A stretch of 64,000 nucleotides of DNA from Streptomyces sp. NBC_01197 (GTDB lineage: Bacteria; Actinomycetota; Actinomycetes; Streptomycetales; Streptomycetaceae), in assembly GCF_036010505.1 (NCBI RefSeq), contig NZ_CP108569.1, positions 2,482,001 through 2,546,000 on the forward strand, in the 5' to 3' direction. Each line of letters begins with the position of its first letter. Position 1 is the first letter of the stretch. Positions 15,858 through 25,168 of the stretch are shown piece by piece. The notes beneath the pieces are model-generated. The model did not search any database, was not told the origin of the DNA, and saw only the letters and a program-made list of their open reading frames with translations. A program made the translations under genes and the position numbers.

Positions 15858-17858
15858 GTGACGCCGCACGAGCCATCCGCACGGCCACACACTGCCGTCA
15901 TCGCCACGCTGGCCGCGGTGCTCACCGTGGTGTTCCTGCTGGTGGCCCCGTCACCGGCAGCGCATGCGGCCGACCCGCCCGTCCTCTCGGCGAAGGGGCA
16001 GATCACCGACCAGGTCAACGCGCTCGGCGACCGCAGGGGCGCGGTGGCACGCGCCATCGACGCGCTGTACGAGAAGCGGCACATCCAGCTCTTCGTCGTC
16101 TACGTCAAGGACTTCTCCGGGCGGACCGCGCAGGACCGGGCACGGGCCACTGCAAGCCGCAACGGCCTCGGCCAGGACGACATCCTGCTGGCGATCGGCA
16201 CGCAGGCGCGCCAGTACGCGTACACCGGGCAGAGCGGCACCACCAAGTTCACCAACGCCCAGCTGGAGGCCGTCGCCCGTAAGGCCATCGATCCGCCGCT
16301 CGCCCAGCACGACTGGGCGGGCACCGCGATCGGGGCCGCGAACGGATACAGCGCCATCGTCGCCGGGCAGCCCGTGCCCACCCCCGCCATCACTCCGGGT
16401 GCCTCCGATCCGGGCGGCCACAGCACCGTGGGCATGGGCAACGGCGCCCTGCTGGTGCCGCTCGCGCTGGTGGTCGTGGTCGGCGGCCTGGCGATCTACG
16501 CGTACACCCGCAGAAGGCGGCGCGCCGAGACCAGGACCACCCCCGCGGGCAGCGCACAGCAGCAGGGCTGGAGCGGTACCGGGGGGATCGCGCTGGCGCA
16601 GCTGGACACGGAGGCCGGGAAACTGCTGGCCGGGACGGACGACGCGGTCCGGACGAGTACGGAGGAACTCGGCTTGGCCATCGCCCGGTTCGGGGACGGG
16701 GCGGCGGAGCCGTACACGGCGGCGCTGACGTATGCCAGGACCGAGCTGGCCAGGGCGTTCCGGCTGCGCCAGCAGCTCGACGACTCGTGCCCCGAGGACG
16801 AAGCGGCCCGGCGGCAGATGCTGGAGGAACTCGTCGCGCGGTGCACGGAGGCCGGCCGGCGCCTCGACGAGGAGGCGGCGGACTTCGACCGGCTGCGCGC
16901 CCTGGAACAGGATGCCCCGCAGGCACTGGCAGCGGCGGAGACGGCCTTCCGGACGGCCGCCGCCCGCACCGGAGCAGCCGGGTCCACCCTGACCGCGCTG
17001 CGCGAGCAGTACGCCGAACCGGCGTCCGCGCCGGTCGCCGGGAACGTCGAACAGGCCAAGGACCGGCTGCTGTTCGCGACCAACGGCCTCAACCGGGCCC
17101 GGCAGGCGGTGGACACCGGGGAGTACGCGGAGGCCGCGCTGTACGTACGGGCCGCGGAGAGCGCGGTGGGCCAGGCGGCCACCCTCATCGACGCGGTCGA
17201 CCGGCTGGCCGGGGAGGTGGCCGAGGCGGAGGTCCGGCTGGCCGGCGCGCTCACCGAGACGGAGGCGGACCTGACGGAGGCCCGCGCCCTGCCCGGCGCC
17301 ACCGCCGCAGGGGCCGCCGGCGCCGATCTGCACAGCCGGATCGAGCGCGCGGAGACGGTCACGGCGGGGGTACGGCAGGAGCAGTCGGCGGGCCCGTACG
17401 ACCCGGTCGACGCGCTGCGCCGGGTCGGGGAGGCCCACGCGTCACTGGACAAGGCGATCGGCCCCCGCCGGACCGTCGGACTCCTCGAAGCGGCCACGCT
17501 GACGGCGCGCTCCAGGACCGGTGCGGCGGCCGACTACCTCACGACCCACCGCGGCGCGATCGGCAGCCAGGCCCGCACCCGGCTGGCGGAGGCCCAGCGC
17601 CACCTGGAGGAGTCCGGCACGCTCGCCGCCACCGAGGTCCAGCGCGCCCTGGTCGGCGCCCAGCAGGCCGACTCCCTGGCCGGACAGGCCCAGTACCTGG
17701 CCGAGCAGGACGTACGGACCTACGGGACCCGGCCCGGCGGGGACCCGGGCGGCGCGCTGCTCGGCGGCATCGTCATCGGCGGGCCGCTCGGGGCGGGCGG
17801 CGCCCCGGTCCGCTTCGGCGGCGCCGGGACCCGAGGCCGGATGGGTGGCGACAGGTGA
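15858..17858 (+). CDS. Secreted/membrane TPM-domain protein
   Basis: The 666-aa protein has a signal peptide (hydrophobic core VIATLAAVLTVVFLLVAPSPAAHA). A TPM (YgcG-like) domain follows at about residues 40-170 (QITDQVNALGDRRGAV to YSAIVAGQ), then one transmembrane helix near residues 195-215 (LLVPLALVVVVGGLAIYAY). A long, helical, Glu/Ala/Arg-rich cytoplasmic segment ends in a Gly-rich tail. TPM proteins are thought to act in membrane or envelope maintenance; the biochemical role here is unknown. It starts with GTG at 15858, and its stop abuts the stop of the convergent DUF397 gene. Confidence 0.82.
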   Translation: MTPHEPSARPHTAVIATLAAVLTVVFLLVAPSPAAHAADPPVLSAKGQITDQVNALGDRRGAVARAIDALYEKRHIQLFVVYVKDFSGRTAQDRARATASRNGLGQDDILLAIGTQARQYAYTGQSGTTKFTNAQLEAVARKAIDPPLAQHDWAGTAIGAANGYSAIVAGQPVPTPAITPGASDPGGHSTVGMGNGALLVPLALVVVVGGLAIYAYTRRRRRAETRTTPAGSAQQQGWSGTGGIALAQLDTEAGKLLAGTDDAVRTSTEELGLAIARFGDGAAEPYTAALTYARTELARAFRLRQQLDDSCPEDEAARRQMLEELVARCTEAGRRLDEEAADFDRLRALEQDAPQALAAAETAFRTAAARTGAAGSTLTALREQYAEPASAPVAGNVEQAKDRLLFATNGLNRARQAVDTGEYAEAALYVRAAESAVGQAATLIDAVDRLAGEVAEAEVRLAGALTETEADLTEARALPGATAAGAAGADLHSRIERAETVTAGVRQEQSAGPYDPVDALRRVGEAHASLDKAIGPRRTVGLLEAATLTARSRTGAAADYLTTHRGAIGSQARTRLAEAQRHLEESGTLAATEVQRALVGAQQADSLAGQAQYLAEQDVRTYGTRPGGDPGGALLGGIVIGGPLGAGGAPVRFGGAGTRGRMGGDR

Positions 17859-18068
17859 TCAGGCGCGTATCTCGCCGCTCTTCACAGCGGAGACGAATGA
17901 AGCCCAGCCGCCCACGGCGAACGCGAGCACCTGTCCGTCCGGGTTCTTGCTGTCCCGGACCGGCACGACGGTGGCGCAGCCGTCGCCCACCTCGATGCAA
18001 TCGCCTCCGGTCGAGTTGCTGTAACTGCTCTTACGCCACTTGGTGATGCTCAGATCGAGGGATCGCAC
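17859..18068 (-). CDS. DUF397 protein
   Basis: The 69-aa protein has the DUF397 pattern: an N-terminal W-x-KSSYSN (WRKSSYSNSTGGDCIEV), then VPVRDSKNPDG and a terminal GWASFVSAVKSGE. DUF397 proteins are small partners encoded next to XRE/DUF5753 regulators in Streptomyces. Some are exported or signalling co-regulators (BldB/AbaA-like), but most are uncharacterised. It overlaps the 3' end of the upstream XRE gene by 19 nt, consistent with one transcript. Confidence 0.9.
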   Translation of the reverse strand: MRSLDLSITKWRKSSYSNSTGGDCIEVGDGCATVVPVRDSKNPDGQVLAFAVGGWASFVSAVKSGEIRA

Positions 18069-18892
18069 GGCACTTCCTCCAACATGCGCAGGACGAACTT
18101 CCGCGACTCGGCCGGGGACAGCGTCAGGTCGCGCATTGCATCGTACGCACGTTGCAGGTGCTCAACCGGTCCGCATTCTTCGATGAGTTCGCCCCGATAG
18201 GCGTTTTCGACATAGGCCACGGTTCGCGAGTCCGGCAGTCGCAGGAACTTCACGGCGGTGCTGTCCAAGCCATGCATACCTGCACTGAAAGGCAGCACAT
18301 GAAGCGTGATGTTCGGGCGCTCCATCACCTCGACCAAGTACTCCAACTGCTCTCTCCATGCGTTCACATCGCTCGGGGCGGTCCGCAGCACCACCTCGGA
18401 CACGATGACGCGAAACGGAGGCGCACCCGGCCCTTCCAGCAGTTCCCGCCGCCCCATCCGCGCTTCCACCTGCTGCTTCAGCTCAGGCTCCTGAATCCCG
18501 CCCGCTGCCAGAATCGCCCGCGCATACCCGGGAGTCTGAAGCAGACCGGGCAGCACGCTCACCGCGAAGTGCCAGAGGCTGACCGCATCAGCCTCCAGGG
18601 TCATATACCTCCGGTACCGCTCCCGGAACTGCGTACGGTCCCCCGTGGCCAGCTCCCACAGAACGAGCAACAACCCTTGCGTACCGAAGTAATGGTCCAA
18701 CGCCTGGACCACCTCAGGCCCGCCCAGCGTCTCCCCCTTCTCCATCTTCCCGAAGAGCGAGTGGTCCCAGCCCAGCCGCTCGCCGAGCTGCCGCAGATTG
18801 ACGCCCCGCTCGGCGCGCAGTTTCCGTAACTCCTCCGCGAACCGCTGGCGCGGCTCCTGGCTGCGGCTGGTGACAAGGCGTCGCTGCGGCAT
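18050..18892 (-). CDS. XRE-family transcriptional regulator with DUF5753 domain (Scr1 type)
   Basis: The 280-aa protein has an N-terminal helix-turn-helix (about residues 14-70, ELRKLRAERGVNLRQLGERLG) and a DUF5753 ligand or partner-binding domain (YARAILAAGG, VSEVVLR, LHVLPFSAGMHGL). The ATG at 18892 is chosen because AAGGAG lies 6 nt upstream; the longer reading to 19021 has no supporting site. It forms the usual pair with the DUF397 gene that follows. Confidence 0.9.
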   Translation of the reverse strand: MPQRRLVTSRSQEPRQRFAEELRKLRAERGVNLRQLGERLGWDHSLFGKMEKGETLGGPEVVQALDHYFGTQGLLLVLWELATGDRTQFRERYRRYMTLEADAVSLWHFAVSVLPGLLQTPGYARAILAAGGIQEPELKQQVEARMGRRELLEGPGAPPFRVIVSEVVLRTAPSDVNAWREQLEYLVEVMERPNITLHVLPFSAGMHGLDSTAVKFLRLPDSRTVAYVENAYRGELIEECGPVEHLQRAYDAMRDLTLSPAESRKFVLRMLEEVPCDPSI

Positions 18893-18980
18893 GGCGCTCC
18901 TTCCGGGGCGCCCGTCCCACTCGGACGGTTCTTTCCGTAACGCCCCCACTACGCACCGTAATTCATGGCAGATGAGCCCG

Positions 18981-20336
18981 TCAGCGGAACCGCACAGCGA
19001 AGGCGATGAGCAGCAGCACACCCACCGCTATGCACGCGCCCCCGGCGACCGCCCACACCGCCCTCAGCCGGGGCTGACCCCGCCACCAAGCCTGCACCGT
19101 GGCCGTACTCCACGCCCACACCACGCACAGCAGCGAGGCCATCACCGCGCCCAGTACGCACACCCCGTTCCATCCCGCGTGCGAGTGAGCCGCGCCGACC
19201 AGGGCCGAGCCGAGCGCGCCGCCGACGAAGTAGCACGTCATGTACGCGGAGGTGATGCGGCCACGGGAATCCGGCCGCAGGGCGTAGATCAGCGACTGGT
19301 TGGTGATGTGTACGCCCTGGTGTGCCAGGTCGAGCAGCACGATCCCGGCGATCAGCGCGGCCAGGCTGTGCGCTCCCAGGGCCAGCAGCCCCCAGGAGCC
19401 GAGCAGCAGCAGCGCGCTCGTCACCGTGGTCAGGGTGGTACGTCCGCGGTCGGCCAGCCGGCCGGCCAGCTGGGCTGCGATCGCACCTGCCGCGCCGGCC
19501 AGGCCGAGCAGCCCGATCTCGGCGTCCGACCAGCCGTAACCGGGGCCGGACAGCAGAAAGGCGAGGGACGTCCACAGCGCGCTGAAGCAGGCGAAGGCCA
19601 GCAGGCCGATCAACGCCCGTGTCCGCAGCACCGGTTCGTCCGCCAGCAGCCGGGCGGTGGAGCGCAGCAGCTGCGGGTAGTCGAGGCCGGCCGATCCCCG
19701 GTACTGCGGGAGCGCCCGGTGGAGTGCCGCGGTCAGGACGAGCATCGCCAGGGCGGCGGCCCAGTACACCGTGCGCCAGCCGCCGACCTCGGCCAGCGCG
19801 CCGGACGCGGTGCGGGCGAGCAGCATGCCCAGGACCAGGCCGCTCATCACCGTTCCCACCGCGCGGCCGCGCTGCTCCGGGGCGGCCAGGTCGGCGGCGA
19901 ACGGCACCAGGACCTGCGCCGTCACCGACAGGAGCCCGGTGAGTGCGGTGCCGGCCAGCAGCAGTACGGCGTTCGGCGCGATCGCGGTCAGCACCAGGGA
20001 GCACGCCGTCGCCAGGGTCAGGCCGCACACCAGTCGGCGGCGTTCCAGCAGGTCACCGAGCGGGAGCAGCAGGACAAGACCCAGGGCGTAGCCGATCTGG
20101 GAGACCGTCACCACGAGCGAGGCGCCGGTGGACGACAGGTGCAGATCGCGGGCGATGGTGTCCAGCAGCGGCTGGGCGTAGTAGTTGCTCGCCACGCACA
20201 GCCCCACGGCCACGGACATCAGCAGGAGCGTGCCGCGTCCCGCGCCGTCGGCGGTGTCCGTGCCCGGACGGAGGTCCGGAGTCTCTGACGGCGGCAGCGG
20301 CTGGGGGGTCGGAGAGGAGGCTGAGGAGGAGGCCAC
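18981..20336 (-). CDS. MFS transporter (drug-efflux type)
   Basis: This 451-aa, 12-helix transporter has an N-terminal hydrophilic leader (Ser/Pro-rich). The first helix is LLMSVAVGLCVASNYYAQPLL, and the loop motif GDLLERRRLV lies between helices 2 and 3. It resembles the bacterial MFS multidrug-efflux families. The GTG at 20336 is chosen because AAGGAA sits just upstream. It is divergent from the LysR gene, with 150 bp between the starts, the classic regulator-exporter pair; LysR control is inferred from that. Confidence 0.88.
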   Translation of the reverse strand: MASSSASSPTPQPLPPSETPDLRPGTDTADGAGRGTLLLMSVAVGLCVASNYYAQPLLDTIARDLHLSSTGASLVVTVSQIGYALGLVLLLPLGDLLERRRLVCGLTLATACSLVLTAIAPNAVLLLAGTALTGLLSVTAQVLVPFAADLAAPEQRGRAVGTVMSGLVLGMLLARTASGALAEVGGWRTVYWAAALAMLVLTAALHRALPQYRGSAGLDYPQLLRSTARLLADEPVLRTRALIGLLAFACFSALWTSLAFLLSGPGYGWSDAEIGLLGLAGAAGAIAAQLAGRLADRGRTTLTTVTSALLLLGSWGLLALGAHSLAALIAGIVLLDLAHQGVHITNQSLIYALRPDSRGRITSAYMTCYFVGGALGSALVGAAHSHAGWNGVCVLGAVMASLLCVVWAWSTATVQAWWRGQPRLRAVWAVAGGACIAVGVLLLIAFAVRFR

Positions 20337-20486
20337 GTCCGTTTCCTTCCGGGAGTGCTCGTACGCGGGCTCTCTCGGAGCACCTGCGGAGCGGGGCGGT
20401 TCCGGCTCCTGTTCATGCTGGCTGAGCAGCGAGAATGAGTCCAACAGATGGTTGCCATCACAGCGATCTCGTATCACGATGAATCC

Positions 20487-21395
20487 ATGGAACTCCGCCA
20501 GCTCGCCTACGCCGTCGCTGTTGCCGAGACCGGCAGTTTCACCCGCGCGGCACACCGTTGCTTCGTGGTCCAGTCCGCGCTCAGCCATCAGATCGCCCGG
20601 CTTGAGGACGAGTTGGGCGCCCGGCTCTTCGAACGCACCAGCCGCCGGGTGCAGATCACTCCGGCCGGCGAGGTGTTCCTCGGGCCTGCCAGGGAAGCGC
20701 TGGCGGCCGTCGAGCGGGCCCGCAGCGAAGTGATCGCGTGCGGCAGCGAGGTGCGCGGCCGGCTGAGCATCGGCACCATCACCCCGCTGGCCGCCGTCGA
20801 TCTGCCCGACCTGCTCGCTGCCTACCGGGACCGGTATCCGGCGGTACGCGTCACACTCCGCGCCCGCATGGTCAGGGACCTGCTGAGCGAGGTGCGCGAG
20901 CACGCCTGCGACATCGCCTTCGTGGACAGCAGGCCGGAGAGAACGACCGGGCTCGCGGTGCGGGTCCTGGCGCACGAGGATCTGGTCGCCATCGTCCCGC
21001 ACGGGCATCGGCTGGCCGGGGCGCCCCGGGTCGCTCCGGCCCGCCTGGCGGAGGAGCCCATGGTCGACATGCCGCCCGGTTCCGGCATCCGCCGCCACAA
21101 CGACGCCGCTTTCGCCGCGGCCGGTGTCCCCCGCACGGTCGCCTTCGAGGCCGACACCATGGCGCTGCTGGAACAGCTGGTGGCGCGCGGCCTCGGCATC
21201 GGACTGGTCTCCGCGCCGACGGCCGCCCGGATGCCCGCGGTGAGCACGGTGGCGCTGACCGATGTGCCGCCCAGGGCGGTCCAGGCGGTGTGGCTCGCCG
21301 CCGGGGCCTCACCGGCGGCGCGGGCCTTCCTCCAGCTCCTGCGCGAGCGGGCTCCGGACGCCCCGGGGCCTGAAGGTCCGGGGGCGTCCGAGTAG
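20487..21395 (+). CDS. LysR-family transcriptional regulator
   Basis: The 302-aa regulator has an N-terminal winged HTH (MELRQLAYAVAVAETGSFTRAA, ending at about residue 60) and a C-terminal periplasmic-binding-protein-like effector domain. The ATG at 20487 is chosen over 20448 because LysR proteins begin at MELRQL. It probably controls the divergent MFS gene and itself from the shared 20337-20486 region. The effector is unknown. Confidence 0.93.
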   Translation: MELRQLAYAVAVAETGSFTRAAHRCFVVQSALSHQIARLEDELGARLFERTSRRVQITPAGEVFLGPAREALAAVERARSEVIACGSEVRGRLSIGTITPLAAVDLPDLLAAYRDRYPAVRVTLRARMVRDLLSEVREHACDIAFVDSRPERTTGLAVRVLAHEDLVAIVPHGHRLAGAPRVAPARLAEEPMVDMPPGSGIRRHNDAAFAAAGVPRTVAFEADTMALLEQLVARGLGIGLVSAPTAARMPAVSTVALTDVPPRAVQAVWLAAGASPAARAFLQLLRERAPDAPGPEGPGASE

Positions 21396-21450
21396 CGGCG
21401 GCAGGGCCGCCCTGCCCGCCCGAGGGGCGAGCCGCCGGGCCGGCCTCCCC

Positions 21451-23964
21451 TCAGTACATGCTCAGCAGCTGCTCCACGCTCAGCTCCGGCGCTGCCATGC
21501 CGTCCGGCAGGGCCAGTTCGAACCAGACCGTCTTCCCGCGCGGGGTCCGCCGTGAGCCCCAGGCCGCGCTGAGCAGTCCGACCAGCTGGAGCCCCCGGCC
21601 GCCCTCGTCCGTATCACGGGCGCGGCGTCGGCGTGGCTGGACCAGGCCCGCGTCCCAGACCTCGCAGACCAGTGTGCGGTCGAGCAGCAGCCGGAGCCTG
21701 ATCTCGCCTTCGCCGTACCGCAGGGCGTTGGTGACCAGTTCGCTGACCAGGAGTTCGGTCGTGTCGACCAGGTCCTCCAGGCCCCAGGCAATCAGCTGCC
21801 CCCGGGCCAGCTCGCGGGCCCGGCCCACCGAGCGGGGCTCGCGGGGCAGTTGCCAGTCGCCGACCGCGTCGGACGGCAGGCCCTGGATACGGGCCATCAG
21901 CAGCGCGATGTCGTCCTCGCCGTGCTGGGTGTCCAGCGTGTTGAGCACATGGTCGCAGACGTCCTCAAGCGGGCGCTCCGAGTGGGTGAGGGCGTCGCGG
22001 AAGGCGCTCAGCCCCTCGTCCAGCGGATGTTCACGGGACTCGACCAGGCCGTCGGTGTAGAGCGCGAGGAGTGCGCCCTCGGGGATCTCGACCTCGACTT
22101 CCTCGAACGGTTCGCCGCCGACGCCCAGCGGCATACCGGGCGGTACGTCGAGCAGCAGGGCCTGTTCACCCGGTTCGACCAGGACGGGGGGCAGATGACC
22201 GGCGTTGGCGAAGGTGCAGCGCCGGGTGACCGGGTCGTACACCGCGTAGACGGCGGTCGCGAGATAGACCTCGGAGAGGTCGGCCTCACGTGTCTTGTGC
22301 GCGGCGCGCGAGGCCTGCTGGGTGCCGCTGGGGGTGCCGAGGCCGCGGGCGATCTCGTCCAGCGCTTCGAGTACTTCGGCGGGCTCCAGGTCGAGCAGGG
22401 CCAGCGTCCGTACGGCGGTGCGGAGTTCACCCATCGCTACGGCGGCCCGCAGCCCGTGGCCCATGACGTCGCCGACGACCAGCGCGGTGCGGTGTCCGGG
22501 CAGCTCGATGACGTCGAACCAGTCGCCGCCGACCTCGCTCGCCGTGTTGCCGGGCAGATAGCGGCAGGCGATGTCGAGCCCGGCCGCCTCTGGATCGCCG
22601 GGCGGCAGCAGGGAACGCTGCAGTATCAAAGCCCGTTCGTGTTCGCGCCGGTACAGCCGGGCGTTGTCCATGCAGACCGCGGCGCGCGCGGCCAGCTCCA
22701 CGGCCAGCGAACGGTCCCGCTCCCCGAACGGCTCGCTCCCCTTCGTACGGGAGAACTGCACCAGACCGACCACCGTGTCGTGCGCGACCATCGGCACGGC
22801 GAGGGTGGACTGTACGTGGCTGCCCGGGGAGCCCGGTACGGAGCGCACCTTTCCGGTGCGCAGGGCGCTCGCACACGGCGAGTGGAAGGCGTAGTGGTGG
22901 ACGGCGCCGAGCGCCGGCCCGTCGTCCGATTCCTTCAGCAGGACGTCGGACACCGCGCTGGCATAGGCGACGCGGCGCAGTTCGGCGCTGCCGTCGGCAC
23001 TGCCCTTCGGGGACTCGTCACCGGCCAGCAGGCCCTGGTACAGGTCGACCGACGCCAGGTCGCAGAAGCCGGGGACGGACACGTCGAGGAGTTCTCTGGC
23101 GGTGGTCTCCAGATCGAGCGAATTCCCTATCCTGGAGCCCGCCTCGTTGAGCAGGGCGAGATTGCGCCGGGCGTTGGCGGCCTCGCGGGCCGCGACATGA
23201 CGGCGCGTGACATCGGTGCCGAGGCCGGCGACGCCGATGGGGACACCGGCCCCGCTGTGCACGCGGTAGAGGTTGACCGACCAGTGCCTGCGCTCGGTGC
23301 TGCCGGGCGCCGAGCCGATCAGCTGGAGGTCGGTGACGGGGCGCCCGGACTCCAGGACCCGCTTCAGCGCCGCGGTCATCCGGTCGGCCTCGGCGCGGGC
23401 TAGATAGTCGTGGACCGTACGGCCGCGGTGCTCCGCCACCTCGTCACCGAAAAGCTCCGCGAACCGCTTGTTGACCCGGCGCACCGTGAGGTCCGTACCG
23501 AACAGCAGGAAGCCGAAGGGAGATTGGCCGAATATGGCCTGCGAGGACGCGAGGTCGGTTTCGATCCGCCGCAGCACCCTGACATCAACGATGATGCAGA
23601 CAGCGGCCCTTCCGCCGTCGGCCGACTCCGTGGGCATCACATAGAGCTCGGCGAGCCCCTGCGTCTCCGGGCGGTCCGGCATCCGGAAGGGGACCAGACC
23701 GGTCCACTCCTTGCCGTCGAGGATTTCGCGGACCCTGCCGTGCCCTCTGCCGCGTACCTCCACGGGCAGGAAGACCTCGACCGGGTCCACGCCCACGGCG
23801 TCACGCGCGTCTACCCCGAACAGCTCTTCGGCCCGCTTGCTCCACTGTTCCACCAGCCCGTCGGCCCCGATCGAGAACGACGCAACCCTGATGTAGTCAT
23901 AGATCGAACCGGGCGGACTGCTCTGCCATACGACATCGCCCGTCGCACCGGATATATCGCTCAC
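21451..23964 (-). CDS. PAS-PAS-GAF-SpoIIE phosphatase with HATPase domain
   Basis: The 837-aa multidomain sensor has two PAS domains (about residues 20-130 and 140-260). A GAF domain follows (about 290-440), then a PP2C/SpoIIE serine phosphatase domain (about 460-670, with GGDWFDVIEL, VVGDVMGHG and LYTDGLVESR). The C-terminal HATPase_c domain (about 700-825) has ELVTNALRYGEG and DEGGRGLQLV. Such fused proteins combine a phosphatase acting on anti-anti-sigma factors with an RsbW-like kinase in one chain, tuning alternative sigma factors. It starts at GTG 23964. A separate ATPase of the same class is encoded just upstream on the same strand. Confidence 0.92.
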   Translation of the reverse strand: MSDISGATGDVVWQSSPPGSIYDYIRVASFSIGADGLVEQWSKRAEELFGVDARDAVGVDPVEVFLPVEVRGRGHGRVREILDGKEWTGLVPFRMPDRPETQGLAELYVMPTESADGGRAAVCIIVDVRVLRRIETDLASSQAIFGQSPFGFLLFGTDLTVRRVNKRFAELFGDEVAEHRGRTVHDYLARAEADRMTAALKRVLESGRPVTDLQLIGSAPGSTERRHWSVNLYRVHSGAGVPIGVAGLGTDVTRRHVAAREAANARRNLALLNEAGSRIGNSLDLETTARELLDVSVPGFCDLASVDLYQGLLAGDESPKGSADGSAELRRVAYASAVSDVLLKESDDGPALGAVHHYAFHSPCASALRTGKVRSVPGSPGSHVQSTLAVPMVAHDTVVGLVQFSRTKGSEPFGERDRSLAVELAARAAVCMDNARLYRREHERALILQRSLLPPGDPEAAGLDIACRYLPGNTASEVGGDWFDVIELPGHRTALVVGDVMGHGLRAAVAMGELRTAVRTLALLDLEPAEVLEALDEIARGLGTPSGTQQASRAAHKTREADLSEVYLATAVYAVYDPVTRRCTFANAGHLPPVLVEPGEQALLLDVPPGMPLGVGGEPFEEVEVEIPEGALLALYTDGLVESREHPLDEGLSAFRDALTHSERPLEDVCDHVLNTLDTQHGEDDIALLMARIQGLPSDAVGDWQLPREPRSVGRARELARGQLIAWGLEDLVDTTELLVSELVTNALRYGEGEIRLRLLLDRTLVCEVWDAGLVQPRRRRARDTDEGGRGLQLVGLLSAAWGSRRTPRGKTVWFELALPDGMAAPELSVEQLLSMY

Positions 23965-24118
23965 GCGACCGTCCCCTCCAGCTCACCACGCACCGAACCG
24001 ACCAAGGTGGCACCCGCAGTATTCAGCACTACGGTCCCCAGCGGCACGGCGTTCACGATCACAGCACGGTCTCAGTCACTTTCGGACACTCCGGCCGCGA
24101 TCGAATCCCACCCTTCTC

Positions 24119-24514
24119 CTAACCAGGCTGAGCCAGCTCGAACCACACCGTCTTGCCCGATCTGCCGCGCGCAGTCCCCCAACGCTGCGCCGAACAGGCC
24201 ACGAGCTGCAGCCCCCGGCCGCTCTCGTCGTCCGGTCCCGCCGTCCTCTCGCGGGGCGCATCCGGAAGCGGATCGGAAACCTCCACCCGGAGCGTGGCTT
24301 GATCCAGTCGCGCGACCCTGACCCCGATGGGGCCGGAGGCGTGCCGCATGGAGTTGGTCACCAGCTCACTCACGAGCAGCGTGGCGACATCACCGAACGG
24401 GCCGTCGAGTTCCCAGGTGCGCAGAGTGTCCCGGACCGCCCGGCGCGCGACGCGTACGGCATCGGGCTCGGCGGGGAAGGTCCACTCGGCGCATCCGCCT
24501 TCGGTGTCGATCAA
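24119..24514 (-). CDS. RsbW-like ATP-binding (anti-sigma factor type) protein
   Basis: The 131-aa stand-alone HATPase_c domain has an N box (LLVSELVTNSMRHASGP) and a G2-like box (DDESGRGLQLVACSAQRWG), followed by GKTVWFEL. Proteins of this type bind and may phosphorylate anti-anti-sigma factors. The start is uncertain: a TTG at 24514 with GGAAG upstream gives a normal-length protein, while an in-frame ATG at 24577 would add a Cys/Trp-rich stretch that looks non-coding. Confidence 0.8.
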   Translation of the reverse strand: MIDTEGGCAEWTFPAEPDAVRVARRAVRDTLRTWELDGPFGDVATLLVSELVTNSMRHASGPIGVRVARLDQATLRVEVSDPLPDAPRERTAGPDDESGRGLQLVACSAQRWGTARGRSGKTVWFELAQPG

Positions 24515-24648
24515 GCGATCACTTCCCCAGGCCGACCACGGACATACGCTCTGACAAACAGGTGCTAACCAGCACATACCCTGTATCACCGATGGATATC
24601 GGCTACGCCGTGCCATATGCCGTACAGGGCCACGAACGGCGCACATCA

Positions 24649-24720
24649 GAGCGGGCGGACCAGCGTCTGGGCGTCAGCGCGGGCGGACCAGCGTCTGCGC
24701 GTCAGCGCGGGCGGATCAGC
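24649..24720. repeat. 28-bp tandem repeat
   Basis: Two full units (24649-24676 and 24677-24704, beginning around GCGGGCGGACCAGCGTCTG) and a partial third. They lie in the non-coding region between the ATPase gene and the NUDIX remnant. I see no gene in 24515-24809. Confidence 0.8.
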
Positions 24721-24809
24721 GCGGGCCTACCAGCCCGGGGTGCGTAAGCGCAGTGCGCGGGCTCCGGCCCGCGTCGCCCGTGAGGTCAGCCGGGGAGTCA
24801 ACCATGAGG

Positions 24810-25109
24810 TCACCCCTGGAGCCCGGCCCTCAGACGGCGCGCCGCCTCGGCCACCGCGGGGCGGTCCTGGTCCAGCCAGTCGACGGTGTCGATCTCGTCC
24901 GGGCCGAGCCAGCGCAGCGCGTCGTGGTCCTCCAGCGGACGCACCTCACCGGAGATCAGCCGCGCGGTCCACACATGCAGCACGAGGCCGCGGCCGAGCG
25001 GCCATTCGCCGGGGATACGCTCCAGCGGCTCCGTCTCGACGCCCAGTTCCTCGCGCAGTTCACGTACCAGCGCCTGCCCGGCGCTCTCCCCCGGCTCGAG
25101 CTTTCCGCC
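24810..25109 (-). pseudogene. NUDIX hydrolase, C-terminal fragment (gene split by mobile element)
   Basis: Reading the minus strand from 25109 gives 99 codons beginning GGKLEPGE. This continues into a complete Nudix box (ending in RELREELGVE) and the rest of a MutT-type domain (LVLHVWTARLISGE, LRWLGPDEI), with a normal stop at 24810. There is no start codon, because the sequence upstream is the end of the mobile element. The missing N-terminus is found 7.06 kb away at 32169-32276 on the same strand. The intact protein would have been about 134 aa. Confidence 0.92.
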
Positions 25110-25110
25110 G

Positions 25111-25137
25111 GTTCTCTAGGCTGTTCTCATCTGTCGG
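25111..25137 (+). repeat. Left terminal inverted repeat of the element
   Basis: It reads GTTCTCTAGGC at the outer end and TGTCGG at the inner end. The matching right end, read on the minus strand from 32168, has GTTCATTAGGC and TGTCGG with a 2-nt shorter spacer. A further copy of GTTCATTA lies just inside the left end (from 25137). Confidence 0.7.
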
Positions 25138-25168
25138 TTCATTACGCATTACTCTCGGAGCTGCGCAC